Numbered from the stretch's first letter, positions 1 to 10,239 are shown. The stretch is 64,000 nt of DNA from Cryomorphaceae bacterium (GCA_017858515.1 JAFMBM010000001.1:1-64000); one strand, 5' to 3'. A program made the numbers and translations. The notes: generated by a model not told the origin, from the sequence alone.

Positions 1-328
1 TCTTTTTTATCTTTCATCTGTCTAAATTAATAGACACACTTTATTGAACACTCCCTCCGAAGGGGAGACATCGCAAATCCCTTCCAACCAAAAATGGACT
101 GAAGGTTTTGAAGCCTTATTTCCTTAAAAAAATGAAGGTATGGGAGCGGCGGAATGACCTTCCGCTTAAAAAATAGCTACTCCTATATATACAGGGAGAG
201 AATTTCTGCGATCCTGTCTCTTCTCTCGGGCTTTTGAAAACATGAGTGTAAAAGAAGCATCCCTTTCAAAGCACAAGGCGCTTCACTCTCCACAATCCAC
301 TCTCCGCTGACCCTAAATTGAATTCCCG
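1..328. other. Non-coding stretch downstream of sprA
   Basis: No convincing gene is visible on either strand; the longest ATG frame (from 241) runs only about 22 codons. Two small inverted repeats are present: CTCCC/GGGAG at 51-67 and GCGGAA/TTCCGC at 149-165 with a 5-nt loop. Neither is followed by a T-run on the minus strand, so neither is a clear terminator for sprA, whose stop lies at 329. I see nothing else I can support. Confidence 0.6.
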
Positions 329-3300
329 CTACTGTGCTAAACTAATCCGTACGCTAATACCTGTATTGATGGAGCTGGTCGGGAAGGCGGTGGAAATTTT
401 ATACTGACTCACGTTGTGGTCGTAGAAGAGTTTGGCGGTGATGCGCTGCGAGATGGCATAGTCTGCAGAAAACTTAATCGTAACAATGCGTTGACCAGCA
501 TTCACCTGATCGAGCTCTTCTACAATTCTTCTAATTACAGTAATATTATCGCGTATGGATACGTCGGCTTTTAGTTCTAAATTACTTTGAACGGCTTTCT
601 TCTGTGCGCCTACACGAATGAAGTTGAAGCGGATGTCTTTTAAAATATAACCCAATCCAATAGTGTATTCCGTTCCTTTTATTTCCGACACTTGATTGTT
701 CGCCAAACTCAGATTCACATTTCTGTCTTTCTTATAGTCAAAGCGGAAGGTTACGCTGTTCTTCATGCGCACATTCAATCCGATCAGCGGAGAGAATTGC
801 TCACTAAACCCGATCTGACTGATCAAATCCGGATTCATAAAGTCGCCATTTATGTTCCTTGGATTAGAACCGGGTTCGCTTAAAAGCGAATCAGAATAGG
901 CGAGGTTGGTGGTTATACTTTGTACTGTGTAAGTAGATCGGTAGCCATGACTCAGGGTTACATTCTGGGCATATTTCTTCACAAATCCAATTTTACCCAA
1001 TCCGTCGTAGTTCAGGTTCCAGTTCGGAATAGGTGTAGATTTCTTCCATGAAAGTCCGTACGAATCGGCATTGTTTCCGCTATAGGCAGCTAAGAATGCA
1101 GGAATAAGAACTTCTTGAGAGATGATGCTATAACCGTCGTAACCATAATTTGTGGTATCCGGATCGCCCGTTATAACGGCATTGTAATTCGGGTCTCTGG
1201 CCGCTCTTTCTTCTGCTAATCGCTGAGAAATAACCAATCGGTTGTCTAAGAATTCTTGGAAAGCGGCGGAGCTATACGCTGGTGCATTGCTTTGATCCCA
1301 AGCGGTTGGAAGGGTAAAGAAGCTAATGCTGTAGTTGCCTGTGGTATTTCGGTTCTGCTCTGTAAATTCAGAGAGATCCTCATCAAACCTCCAAAAAGCA
1401 TTCACGTTTCTGCCTTCGTTTCGGTTGGCGGTTACATCAATCCTAAAATCTTTAAAGGGCTCTACGCTGGCGCGATAGTTAATTACTTCACTCCAAGTGC
1501 GCGAGAAGGCGTTGTTCTGGTACGGACTGGTAGTGAGCCAATCGTTTTCTGCTGCTTTAACGCGAAGATCGTTGGAAGACAAATCATCGGGTGGTTGAAG
1601 GCCCAATACAAAACCAACACCGGGTGCCCAATTGCTGGAAGGATTCATTCCGAAGTGCTCAGGTCTTGGTAAAAATCCGGGCAAGGCCGTTCCTTGACTC
1701 AATTGATACGATCCGCCAAAGGTGCGCACACTCATGGCGGCACGAACGGTTCCTTCTATAATCTTTGTGAATACAGATTTTTGGGTGGTGTCTTTTTGTT
1801 CATCGGGTGCTTGATTGGGTCTTCCGGGAATTTGTCTGCGAACGGGTCCTTCTCTGCCACTTGAAACAGGGGTATTGATCTTGCTTAAATACGGGATCTT
1901 ATTGTAAAACTGCACCAGGTTTAACTGCCCTGTTAGGTTAATGGTGCTACTGTTTTGTATGGTATTTCCCAATCGCAAACTATCGTTCTGGGCGTTTAAA
2001 GCCGCCTGTGAGTTGGTGGTCCAACTAAAGGTTCCTCCATAGCGAGCATCGAGGGTAACAAAGTCGAGTAGCGGAATTTTATTGATGGGCACCTTGTAGT
2101 TCAAGTTCACCCTTTGTTGAAATTGGGTAGGTCTACCTCCTGCCCAAAAACTCTCCTGAATGCTATTGCGCACACTATCTGCGCTGGCGGGCCCGTACAA
2201 CTCATCCACCCGCGTATTCATAGTGGCATTGTAGTCGAACTTCAAGGCTTTGGTGAAATCCCAACCCAAATCGTACTGCCTAATCATGGTAAAGGCCTTA
2301 TTGTAGGTGGTTGGAAGGGGGAAGTCGAAATTGTCTGTATTGCGCTGTTTGTTCTCTTGATACATCCGCATTAATTCGGCGCGCACCAATACTTTGCTTG
2401 GATAGTAGTTGAAATTGAAATCGCTGAGCAAAGACCACCATTCGCTTCGGTTAAACAAGGCCACATTCTTAAAAGGCTCAACCGTTTTGGGTTTTGTTTG
2501 GAAGTTGTAGGCCAAGTTCGCACGATGATCTACTCTTCGATCAAATTCGGTATTGATATTTCTTCTAAACTGCTCGTTGAAAGAGTAGCCAGCGCTGAAG
2601 TTCTCTACATCATAGATCGCTGGCCGCTTTTTGCTATCGGGGTTTCGCTGCATACCCACATTGGTGAAGTTAAATCCTCTTCGAAGGGTGTAATCTTGTG
2701 CGGCACGTTTTAGCTCTGCCTGCTCTGCCTGGGTTTCTAAATTGTTCAAGGCATCGTCGAACTCAATGTCAGGGTCGAGCGGATTAAACATAGGGTCTTT
2801 CCACTCCTCGGCTATTCCATAATAGAAAGGAATTCGAAGTCTAGACTCGTCGCCAAAGAACTTGCCCAGTTGGAAGTTGGTTTGAAGGTCGTAGGCATAC
2901 ATTCTTTCCTGTTGGCGCTCGGTAGGACTTTGATCAATGCTTCCGAAACCAATAGAGCTGGTACGTCCCGACAGGGCCACATTTCCGAAATCGGCTAGCT
3001 TGGCCGAAACTCGAGCATTGGCTGCCCATCCGCCTCTTTGGTCAAATTCAGTCATTCGAAGCTCGTTCACCCAAACTTCAGCACATTTAGGAAGGCCATC
3101 GTCTCCATCTCCCTGAATGCGCTTCTTGGGATTTCGAATACCAATCATAATGGTTCTCACATTGCTCAGATTGGGAGCTCCCACTACAGAAACCCGATTT
3201 CTACCCCTGAATACAGTATAAACATCGAGAAGACTTCTATCTGGATTGTCTCTTAAGAATCGATCTCTTTCTAACTTCACCTCTTTCAAATCATCCATGG

Positions 3301-6300
3301 CGAAATCGAATGAATTGCTCTCGGGCCAAACATTGCTCGGATCGGTTTCACCCCATTGAGTCACCAACATCGGAATCTCGTATTCGTAGAAGTTCGCATT
3401 GTAGTCGCTACCCAAACGAATGAAAACAGTTAAATCGCCATCTCTTAAGTTTCGGTTGTCGCCGGCTTCGGCATGCACAAACATTTTTAAGCGATTGAAG
3501 AGACGCAAATCCATATTAAGATTTCGGAAGGCCGCACGCGCATCTCCATCCAATAAATCGCAAACGCGCAATGAAAGCGATTGCTCGTTCTGTTGTTGTA
3601 AGCTGGCCGTTCCAAAGAGAATCTGACGATCGATGCCCGGTGGAAGCACGTAGGCAATGGGAACACGAGCACCATTTTCTTCCAGGTTAACCGCATTGAG
3701 TTCAAAAGTGGTAGGTGAACCCTCATCGGTGGGTACATCTTCCCTAATTCCATCCAACGAAAAGCGGTAGCGTCTCCATTCGCCTCTCACCAAATCAAGA
3801 CTAGCAAAACGCAAGACAACGGGTTGCTCGAATTCGGTTAAGAACATTCGAATGAAACGGATGGAGCGGAAATCACCAATGGGACCTACTCTTTTATCGG
3901 GACTAAAAATGGGAATTTTAAACTGGTACCAACGCGAAGTTTCTCTTTGTCCGTTTGGAAGTTCGGGAGTAGTGGTTTCAAATACATCGGTAATATAGTT
4001 TCTACCAACCACCATATCCTCTTGTCTTAAGCTCACCTTGTATTGGTAGTAGCTTTCGGTTTTACTCATGGTTTGATCTCGGTTGAGATCTTCCATATCA
4101 GGTATTTGAGTTGCTGATTGAGGAAATCCGCCCACTTGGTCTGTGCTTGAGTTGTTTTGCGGATTGTTATAACGCTTGTATCGCTCTAGAATGTCTGCGC
4201 TTTGGGCATCGTAATCGGCGCTGAGATAAAATAAGAAGTTGTCAGAGGCAGGATCGTCGTTCGCCAATTGGTAGGCCTGAGTTCCTGTTCCAATATTGGT
4301 GGCTATTCTTTCTAAATAGGTAAGAGATCCTTGAAGGTCCCAGGTTCTTTCTTGCTCGTCGGTCAATCCATCTGCGCCCACATCCTGAAGTGGACGAGAA
4401 CCAGGGGCATTGTCGAAGCCAGCAACCAAGGGTTGCGTTCTGGGCACCAATCCCCAGGTGGTTGAGTCTACAATAGACAAATCGCCCACGGGCGAAAGTC
4501 CATTTTCAAAAGCCTGACGGCCATCTTTTAATAGATCTTCAGAAACAGAACCTAGGTTAAAATACAAATCTCCTCCTTGGTGGTTGGGATCTTCTAGATA
4601 CGGATCCAACATCCAAAATTGAATGTATTCTATATTCTGTTCTTCAAAGTTGTTGGTTTGTAGCGAACGCATAATTCCGCCCCATCTCGACTCAGGATCT
4701 TTTAAAGTTCCATCTATATTCAAACCAGCAGAGTAGGTACTTCCCTCTACGTCGAAGTTATAAGGCCCTCTTTCTTCTGGATAATAGCTGAGGTCAAACA
4801 TGGCAATGTTGCGCGGAGAGGCGGCATCTAACTCTCTATTTGGAAAAACTTCAGAGAAGAGAATTTGCCTAACGTATTGACCCGATTGCAAGTTTTTATC
4901 TGCCGAAATATTGCTGGGAGTATTGCCATCGTTATTGTAAAAAGTGGGGTCGATAGAGTACCAAGCCAGACGAGCGCGATTGAAGTTATAGGCAATATCA
5001 TTGTTCAGAAGACCCTCTTGAAATAGACCTCCTTGGCCAGAAGGAGTACTTGCAAGAACCCAAGAATTCTGATTGCCAATGGGTATCATAGTCTGACTGC
5101 TCTCAAAATCGTCTAAGTAAGTGGTGGCTTCTCCATCTATTTTAATTCCTCTGGGAGAGCCAGGAATCATTTGAGCCACCTCTGCTTGTACGGTAATATC
5201 AGACTCTTCCTTGGTATCTATGAAAGGAATTTTATCTACAAATCGAGTGAGATAGGGCGCTTTGTCGTTGTACTGTCCGTTGAGTCCCCAAATGGTGTTA
5301 CTAATAGGCTCATCTCCGAGATTAACCTTTTGAGTAAGTGGTCTTTCAGTGAGATTAATAAGACTGGCTCCTAGATTGAGCTTTTCAGAAAATTTGTATT
5401 CAGCGGTTAAACCAGTATAGGTTTTGGTTTGGAAGTTAAATAAAGCATTGTTTTCAAAATCTACCTTGATGGGCATGCCTGAATTCAGAATGGCATCGTT
5501 GATGATTTTCACCCTTCCTAAGGTGTAGTCAACAGTATAGTCTGCATTTTCAACCAGTTGAGCACCACCAGCGGTAACTCGTACCGATCCAGGTGGAATA
5601 TTGAAAGCTCCAAGGCTAATCTCAGATCCAGAGGCACTTTTGTATTGACCTCGCAGCAAGAACTTATTCAATTGTGTTTGATTCTGTGCTACAAAGCGGG
5701 TAGAATCATAGAGTTCTTGGAAAACGTAACGCTCTTTATCTGCTTCGCTTGAAAGTTTCTTGGCCAGATGCGATCCGAAAGGCTCGAGGACAGGGAAAAT
5801 AATTCTTCCATTCTGCGCCATAATGGTCCGGTTGGGAACGAAGTCGAAAAATCCATCTCCACCCGGAACGGGGTCATTGTTGTTGTTTAACTTATCCACT
5901 TCCATAACTCGGATAAGCAGCTGATCGCTCAAATTCCCTTTGGGCAAGAAAGGAATGGGAACCCCTGTTTCATCGTTCATATACAGAACGTTTAGGCGGA
6001 AGTCTTCTTGGTTTACTTGGAAAGCGTTTAAAGAATAAACGTTTTTCATCATCAAGTCCCAAATAGGTGTTTTTACATTTAGGATTGCACTCTTTAGCAT
6101 TTTCGTTACCAACAGATCAGGCGCATTGATACCATCATTAGAGAATTCACCCACTTGATAGGTTCTACCATTTATGGTGTACTGATAGGCGATCGAAAGA
6201 ACTTCATCTTGGTTGAGCGATTGATTCAGCGAGAGGTAACCCAATTGCGCATCGAGACGGTATTCGTTGGGCTCTAATTTGCGCGCATTCGCCAACTCAA

Positions 6301-7657
6301 TAAATTCGGTAGCCTCTTCGTAACCTGCACCGTTTAAGGAGGCATTTACTTCCGCTATATCTCGTATTCCTGGAAAGTTTCCAATAAGGGTAGAGGGATT
6401 TTGAGCGTTGTTTCCGTTTGCAGGCGGATTACCCGGTTCCGTAGCGGGGTTGGGGCCCGGGAAGATGGAAGGGCCTGCTAATCCAGCATTCGAATTTCGA
6501 TAGGCACCGGTTTCACTTTCTCCTAAGTCCATTAACGCAAGAATATTGCGCACATTTTGTGTAGAGTTTCTGCGGTTGGTTACCCAAACTTCCACCCTTG
6601 TAATCTGAATGGGAGAAGTAACCAAAGGTAGATTGGCTAGCCATCTTTCATAATTCGATCGGAAATACTGGCTTAAGAAGAAGTGCCTATTCGCTTCGTA
6701 TTGATCGCCCCAAATTTCAAAGTCGGTAGTGGTAGCACCCCCTTGAATGTTAATGGAATTCGATTGACTTCGCTGTTCAGAGAAAATACCGGTTAAGCGC
6801 AATTTTCCAAACTGGAATTCGCCTTTTACTCCAAAGAGGCTTTGTGCACCTGTAATCAGCGAGTTGCTGGTGGGAAGGGAAACGTTTCCAAGTTCAATTT
6901 TCTTAATGATATCATCTTCTTGTCCTTCGAAGTCGAGCTTCATGGTATTTTCAAAGGCGAAGGTGGCTTCTGTATCGTAATTCACTTTTAATTTCAAACG
7001 GTCGCCAATCTTACCTGTCACATTCATCTGAATGCGCTGATCGAAGTTGAAATTGAAAATCTTTTGGTTTACAACAGGTAAATTCGGATTCCGAATTCGT
7101 TGGAAGCGGGCACCGAAAGTGAGCTCGGCAGATCCTTGAGGAGTTATATCAATAACATTCGAACCGAATATTTTTCCAAAAAGGGCACTATTTACATTGA
7201 TTTGCGGGATGATACTGGATATTTCATCTCTACCATCATCCGTTTTCCCATCGCCGGTGCGAACCACCGAGCCCGGACCAGAACCCGATTTTTCACCCCA
7301 ATAATCTTCCACCTGCTTGTTGAAGATATACTTCTGATATTCTTCAGGAGTCATGAGCATAGGAGGGGAGACAATCAGGCTTCCAACCTTGCGCGTTACA
7401 ATATACTGTCCTGTTTCCGCATCGAAAACCACATCCACGCTACCAGGATTGGTAAGAAAGATTCCGCCATCTTGATCCCCATTGAAAGGATAGGGTAAAT
7501 TTTCATCGGGATCATTGGTGTCGGGCGGAGCAAATTGCAGGAAAGATCGGTTTCGAATATTCGCCTTTCTGTAATTATCTGTTCGAAACGACAAAACCGC
7601 CAACAACATGGGCGGTGCCAATAGAAAAAATAGAAGGCGGTAATGGAAACGACTCAA
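329..7657 (-). CDS. sprA: SprA, outer-membrane translocon of the type IX secretion system
   Basis: Very large outer-membrane beta-barrel protein (2442 aa) matching the SprA/Sov family, the pore through which T9SS cargo leaves the periplasm in Bacteroidota; in gliding species it is also needed for motility. The sequence shows a hydrophobic N-terminal signal (residues about 7-24), a non-barrel N-terminal part and then long runs of alternating polar/aromatic segments typical of beta strands, up to a C-terminus ending in a strand-like segment. The length agrees with known SprA proteins (roughly 2300-2500 aa). The gene starts 6 nt after the ruvA stop, so the two are very likely co-transcribed; this ruvA-sprA order is common in Bacteroidota. 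At least two T9SS cargo proteins (42340-43923 and 48962-50053) lie in the same window. Stop codon TAG. Confidence 0.95.
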   Translation of the reverse strand: MSRFHYRLLFFLLAPPMLLAVLSFRTDNYRKANIRNRSFLQFAPPDTNDPDENLPYPFNGDQDGGIFLTNPGSVDVVFDAETGQYIVTRKVGSLIVSPPMLMTPEEYQKYIFNKQVEDYWGEKSGSGPGSVVRTGDGKTDDGRDEISSIIPQINVNSALFGKIFGSNVIDITPQGSAELTFGARFQRIRNPNLPVVNQKIFNFNFDQRIQMNVTGKIGDRLKLKVNYDTEATFAFENTMKLDFEGQEDDIIKKIELGNVSLPTSNSLITGAQSLFGVKGEFQFGKLRLTGIFSEQRSQSNSINIQGGATTTDFEIWGDQYEANRHFFLSQYFRSNYERWLANLPLVTSPIQITRVEVWVTNRRNSTQNVRNILALMDLGESETGAYRNSNAGLAGPSIFPGPNPATEPGNPPANGNNAQNPSTLIGNFPGIRDIAEVNASLNGAGYEEATEFIELANARKLEPNEYRLDAQLGYLSLNQSLNQDEVLSIAYQYTINGRTYQVGEFSNDGINAPDLLVTKMLKSAILNVKTPIWDLMMKNVYSLNAFQVNQEDFRLNVLYMNDETGVPIPFLPKGNLSDQLLIRVMEVDKLNNNNDPVPGGDGFFDFVPNRTIMAQNGRIIFPVLEPFGSHLAKKLSSEADKERYVFQELYDSTRFVAQNQTQLNKFLLRGQYKSASGSEISLGAFNIPPGSVRVTAGGAQLVENADYTVDYTLGRVKIINDAILNSGMPIKVDFENNALFNFQTKTYTGLTAEYKFSEKLNLGASLINLTERPLTQKVNLGDEPISNTIWGLNGQYNDKAPYLTRFVDKIPFIDTKEESDITVQAEVAQMIPGSPRGIKIDGEATTYLDDFESSQTMIPIGNQNSWVLASTPSGQGGLFQEGLLNNDIAYNFNRARLAWYSIDPTFYNNDGNTPSNISADKNLQSGQYVRQILFSEVFPNRELDAASPRNIAMFDLSYYPEERGPYNFDVEGSTYSAGLNIDGTLKDPESRWGGIMRSLQTNNFEEQNIEYIQFWMLDPYLEDPNHQGGDLYFNLGSVSEDLLKDGRQAFENGLSPVGDLSIVDSTTWGLVPRTQPLVAGFDNAPGSRPLQDVGADGLTDEQERTWDLQGSLTYLERIATNIGTGTQAYQLANDDPASDNFLFYLSADYDAQSADILERYKRYNNPQNNSSTDQVGGFPQSATQIPDMEDLNRDQTMSKTESYYQYKVSLRQEDMVVGRNYITDVFETTTPELPNGQRETSRWYQFKIPIFSPDKRVGPIGDFRSIRFIRMFLTEFEQPVVLRFASLDLVRGEWRRYRFSLDGIREDVPTDEGSPTTFELNAVNLEENGARVPIAYVLPPGIDRQILFGTASLQQQNEQSLSLRVCDLLDGDARAAFRNLNMDLRLFNRLKMFVHAEAGDNRNLRDGDLTVFIRLGSDYNANFYEYEIPMLVTQWGETDPSNVWPESNSFDFAMDDLKEVKLERDRFLRDNPDRSLLDVYTVFRGRNRVSVVGAPNLSNVRTIMIGIRNPKKRIQGDGDDGLPKCAEVWVNELRMTEFDQRGGWAANARVSAKLADFGNVALSGRTSSIGFGSIDQSPTERQQERMYAYDLQTNFQLGKFFGDESRLRIPFYYGIAEEWKDPMFNPLDPDIEFDDALNNLETQAEQAELKRAAQDYTLRRGFNFTNVGMQRNPDSKKRPAIYDVENFSAGYSFNEQFRRNINTEFDRRVDHRANLAYNFQTKPKTVEPFKNVALFNRSEWWSLLSDFNFNYYPSKVLVRAELMRMYQENKQRNTDNFDFPLPTTYNKAFTMIRQYDLGWDFTKALKFDYNATMNTRVDELYGPASADSVRNSIQESFWAGGRPTQFQQRVNLNYKVPINKIPLLDFVTLDARYGGTFSWTTNSQAALNAQNDSLRLGNTIQNSSTINLTGQLNLVQFYNKIPYLSKINTPVSSGREGPVRRQIPGRPNQAPDEQKDTTQKSVFTKIIEGTVRAAMSVRTFGGSYQLSQGTALPGFLPRPEHFGMNPSSNWAPGVGFVLGLQPPDDLSSNDLRVKAAENDWLTTSPYQNNAFSRTWSEVINYRASVEPFKDFRIDVTANRNEGRNVNAFWRFDEDLSEFTEQNRNTTGNYSISFFTLPTAWDQSNAPAYSSAAFQEFLDNRLVISQRLAEERAARDPNYNAVITGDPDTTNYGYDGYSIISQEVLIPAFLAAYSGNNADSYGLSWKKSTPIPNWNLNYDGLGKIGFVKKYAQNVTLSHGYRSTYTVQSITTNLAYSDSLLSEPGSNPRNINGDFMNPDLISQIGFSEQFSPLIGLNVRMKNSVTFRFDYKKDRNVNLSLANNQVSEIKGTEYTIGLGYILKDIRFNFIRVGAQKKAVQSNLELKADVSIRDNITVIRRIVEELDQVNAGQRIVTIKFSADYAISQRITAKLFYDHNVSQYKISTAFPTSSINTGISVRISLAQ

Positions 7658-7663
7658 AATAAC

Positions 7664-8242
7664 TCAGAGGGTTTTGAGTGTTTGTTTAATCAATCCTTCG
7701 AGATCTAACTCAGGATTTTCTCTTAATGCTTTTGAAACTGCTTTTTCAGCAAGGGCTTTATTGTAGCCTAAAACTAAAAGTGTATCGAGTGCATCGCGTG
7801 TAATTGAAGGATTTCCAACCGAAGATAAATTGTCATCAAAAGTTAAAGTTCCTTTGTCTCTTAAATCAACAATAAGTCTTTGTGCCGTTTTGGCGCCCAC
7901 TCCTTTAACCGCTTTAAAGCTTTCAACATTGCCATCGGCAATATTGCTTAGCACCTCCGTAGCGGGCATAGATGATAGAATCAATCGTGCTGTATTTGAA
8001 CCAATTCCAGAAACTGAGAGCAAAAGTCGGAAGACGTGGCGCTCGGTTTTGTTAGAAAACCCAAAAAGCTGCTGGCTGTCTTCTCTATATATAGGGTGCA
8101 CAAAGACTTTGAATTCCTCTCCCTCTCTTAAGGCGCTAAAAGTTTGAAGCGATATGTGAACGGCGTAACCCACTCCCATGCATTCAACAACGGCTTGCGC
8201 TGGACTTAATTCCGTAATCCTTCCTCTGAGGTATTCAAACAT
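7664..8242 (-). CDS. ruvA: Holliday junction branch-migration protein RuvA
   Basis: DNA-binding subunit of the RuvAB complex, which moves Holliday junctions during recombination and repair; RuvA tetramers clamp the junction and recruit RuvB motors. The 192-aa product begins MFEYLRGRI, as RuvA usually does, with an OB-fold N-terminal domain (about 1-62), two helix-hairpin-helix motifs (VSGIGSNTA near 77 and VKGVGAKTA near 112), and a C-terminal domain III that contacts RuvB (about 145-192). Length is normal (about 190-205 aa). First gene of an apparent ruvA-sprA operon. ruvB and ruvC are not in the window. A hairpin and a TAnnTTTG box lie upstream. Confidence 0.97.
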   Translation of the reverse strand: MFEYLRGRITELSPAQAVVECMGVGYAVHISLQTFSALREGEEFKVFVHPIYREDSQQLFGFSNKTERHVFRLLLSVSGIGSNTARLILSSMPATEVLSNIADGNVESFKAVKGVGAKTAQRLIVDLRDKGTLTFDDNLSSVGNPSITRDALDTLLVLGYNKALAEKAVSKALRENPELDLEGLIKQTLKTL

Positions 8243-8251
8243 AAAAATAGG

Positions 8252-8273
8252 TCTCCCATTTATTCTTGGGAGA
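8252..8273 (-). promoter_or_regulatory. Hairpin in the ruvA 5' leader
   Basis: Perfect 7-bp inverted repeat TCTCCCA/TGGGAGA (8252-8258 and 8267-8273) with an 8-nt loop, ending 9 nt upstream of the ruvA ATG on the minus strand. If transcription starts near 8287 (see the box at 8293-8300) the hairpin lies inside the leader and close to the ribosome-binding region, where it could tune translation. No T-run follows, so it is not a terminator. Function is inference. Confidence 0.35.
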
Positions 8274-8292
8274 ATACTGTTTTAGAGAACGG

Positions 8293-8300
8293 CAAAAATA
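8293..8300 (-). promoter_or_regulatory. Candidate -7 box for ruvA-sprA
   Basis: Minus-strand TATTTTTG matches the Bacteroidota consensus TAnnTTTG and lies about 50 nt before ruvA. No TTG element is seen at the expected 17-21 nt spacing, so this is a weak call. Confidence 0.3.
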
Positions 8301-8478
8301 GCAATATCATATGCGAAGGGAGAATATTTTCCAATCTGACAAAACAATCGATAAAAATGAATGTATGAGATTGTATAGCAATACGTTAATGATGAAAAGC
8401 CAGAAAGTGAATGGGTTGTAGAGGCAAAAGGTACGAAATACAAAAAGGCATATGCGAAACTTTACACTCAATCTAGAC

Positions 8479-9234
8479 TTACCAGCTTCCACTCGCTCCT
8501 CCACCGCCAAAGCTTCCGCCCCCAAATCCGCCAAAGCCTCCACCGCCTCCGCCGCCAAAACCCCCGCCGAAACCGCCACCAAATCCTCTATGGCCAAATC
8601 CTCCACCAGGACCAATCATATATCCACCTCCACCTCCGCCGGATCGTCTGGAAATAAGGTAGATAATTAAGATGATCAGTAGAACTAGAAAGGGAATATA
8701 CTTGCCATTTTTACCAGAATCAGTGGGTCCATTTCCTTTGTACTTGCCACTTAAGACTTTGTAAATAGAAGTTACACCTGCCTGAATGCCCTGATAGTAT
8801 TGATCTCTTTTGAAATAGGGAGTAATGTCTTGATTTATAATTCTCTGCGCTAAGCCGGCATTGATGTATTGCTCCATACCTCGCCCTGTTTGAATGGCCA
8901 GTTTTCTATCGGCCACTGCCACACAAAGTACAATGCCATTGTCTTCTTCCGCCTGGCCCACACCCCATTCTTCGCCCACTTTTGCAGCGAAGAAATTAAT
9001 GTCTTGTCCCTTGGTAGTTTCTACAATGAGAACCACAATTTGGGTGGATGTACTGTCGCTGTAGGCAATTAAATCTCTCTCGAGTTGAGCAGCTTCTTGC
9101 TTACTTAGCAGCGAAGTGAAGTCGTTAACTAATTTAGGTGGATTGGGTCTTTTGGGATATTCTTGGGCAAAGGAAGATAGGCTTAGCGCACAGACTAAGA
9201 TCAACAGCCAATGTTTAAGACCTACTGATTTCAT
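8479..9234 (-). CDS. TPM-domain membrane protein with Gly-rich tail
   Basis: Exported TPM_phosphatase (PF04536-type) protein of about 251 aa. From the chosen ATG it has a signal peptide (cleavage after SSFA-Q), a TPM domain (about 25-165, with the NGIVLCVAVADRKLAIQTGRG segment region typical of the family), one transmembrane segment (about 180-200) and a C-terminal tail made almost entirely of Gly with Phe, Ser. TPM proteins such as Psb32 and YgcG share this layout; their biochemical role is not settled. A longer frame reaches back to 9333, but the ATG at 9234 is preferred since it starts the signal peptide exactly. It overlaps the preceding TPM gene by 20 nt, last in the operon M23-MerR-LemA-TPM-TPM. 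Confidence 0.85.
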   Translation of the reverse strand: MKSVGLKHWLLILVCALSLSSFAQEYPKRPNPPKLVNDFTSLLSKQEAAQLERDLIAYSDSTSTQIVVLIVETTKGQDINFFAAKVGEEWGVGQAEEDNGIVLCVAVADRKLAIQTGRGMEQYINAGLAQRIINQDITPYFKRDQYYQGIQAGVTSIYKVLSGKYKGNGPTDSGKNGKYIPFLVLLIILIIYLISRRSGGGGGGYMIGPGGGFGHRGFGGGFGGGFGGGGGGGFGGFGGGSFGGGGASGSW

Positions 9235-9655
9235 TCGGTAATTCATTGCTGTCGTTTTTCTGATAAGGGAAATAGGTTGCCAATTGCTGACCAGCCAATG
9301 CAATTCCTTCGCACAGTCCTTTTGTGAAATCACCGGTTTTAAAATGCACTAGCATTTTATCGCGAACATCAGCCCAGAAGCCTTGCGGAACTTTTGAATT
9401 AATTCCTTCATCTCCAATGATTGCAAAGCGATGATCATCAAGAGCAACATAAATCAACACTCCGTTGCGCAGTGCTGTTTTATGCATTTTCAGCTCTAAA
9501 AATATAGATTCAGCTCTCTTTTGAGGATCTTTTTTATAGGTCTTTTCTAGATGAACCCTTATTTCGCCCGAACAAGACTTCTCAGCTTCAACAATGGAAG
9601 CAACAATACGCTTCTCATCTTCCGCAGAAATGTATGTAGAATTGTTTTCTGGCAC
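9215..9655 (-). CDS. Small soluble TPM-domain protein
   Basis: A 146-aa TPM_phosphatase-domain protein without signal peptide or membrane helix, so probably facing the cytoplasm. The domain fills the protein: CSGEIRVHLEK near 29, GVLIYVALDDHRFAIIGD near 65-82. The start is GTG: the lemA stop and this start share a base in the form TAGTG, a translational-coupling arrangement. Paired one-membrane and one-soluble TPM genes behind lemA are a frequent Bacteroidota arrangement. Exact function unknown; a link to membrane or photosystem-like repair has been proposed only for the Psb32 relatives. Confidence 0.82.
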   Translation of the reverse strand: MPENNSTYISAEDEKRIVASIVEAEKSCSGEIRVHLEKTYKKDPQKRAESIFLELKMHKTALRNGVLIYVALDDHRFAIIGDEGINSKVPQGFWADVRDKMLVHFKTGDFTKGLCEGIALAGQQLATYFPYQKNDSNELPNEISRS

Positions 9656-10239
9656 TAGAAACTTACTTCAGGCGCTTTCTCCGAACCTTCGGCAGCTTCA
9701 AAATACCCTCTTTTTTCAAATCCTCCTATCATTGCTACAAAATTGCCTGGAATTACCCGGATCTTGGCATTATAGTTCTTAACGCTATCGTTGAAGTTGT
9801 TTCTTTCGAAGTTGATTTTGTTCTCAGTATTGGTGAGCTCTGCCTGCAATTCCAAGAAATTTTGATTGGCTTTGAGGTCTGGATAGCGTTCTACGGTAAC
9901 GAGTAACCTAGAAAGAGCTCCGCTTAAACCGTCTTGTGCTTGTTGGAAATTAGCAATGGCTTCAGGACTCAAATTGCTCGGATCTACTTGAATGGAAGTA
10001 GCTTTACTCCGCGCTTCAATTACAGCTGTAAGTGTAGACTGCTCAAAATCAGCATATCCTTTAACCGTACTTACGATATTAGGAATAAGATCGGCACGTC
10101 TTTGATAAGCGGCTTCTACTTGCGCCCATTTTCCATTTACATCTTCATCAAGCTTTACAATTTTATTGTAGCTCGATACAAAAGCGATAACTAATAGGAT
10201 AACAGCACCTAGGCCAATCCACAGTCCTTTTCCTTTCAT
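9655..10239 (-). CDS. lemA: LemA family protein
   Basis: LemA-fold protein of 194 aa with an N-terminal membrane helix (about 5-22) followed by a long alpha-helical bundle on the outer face; family hallmarks are seen in VNGKWAQVEAAYQRRADLIPN (about 34-54) and the YPDLKANQNF stretch (about 118-127). LemA proteins are widespread and often sit next to TPM-domain or M48 peptidase genes; their role in envelope maintenance is not defined. The start ATG overlaps the MerR stop as ATGA (10236-10239), and the stop overlaps the next GTG start. Confidence 0.93.
   Translation of the reverse strand: MKGKGLWIGLGAVILLVIAFVSSYNKIVKLDEDVNGKWAQVEAAYQRRADLIPNIVSTVKGYADFEQSTLTAVIEARSKATSIQVDPSNLSPEAIANFQQAQDGLSGALSRLLVTVERYPDLKANQNFLELQAELTNTENKINFERNNFNDSVKNYNAKIRVIPGNFVAMIGGFEKRGYFEAAEGSEKAPEVSF

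Noticed and set aside
149-165. Inverted repeat GCGGAA/TTCCGC as sprA terminator
   Set aside because: Short stem and no T-run on the minus strand.
1256-1672. Plus-strand frame inside sprA
   Set aside because: Overlaps a clear long coding gene on the other strand; no recognisable product.
8500-8650. Short repeated units that look like a repeat array
   Set aside because: They are Gly codons of the TPM tail; no spacer structure, so not CRISPR.
8452-8670. Plus-strand Ser/Ala/Thr-rich frame
   Set aside because: It is the complement of the Gly-rich codons of the TPM protein tail and has no other support.
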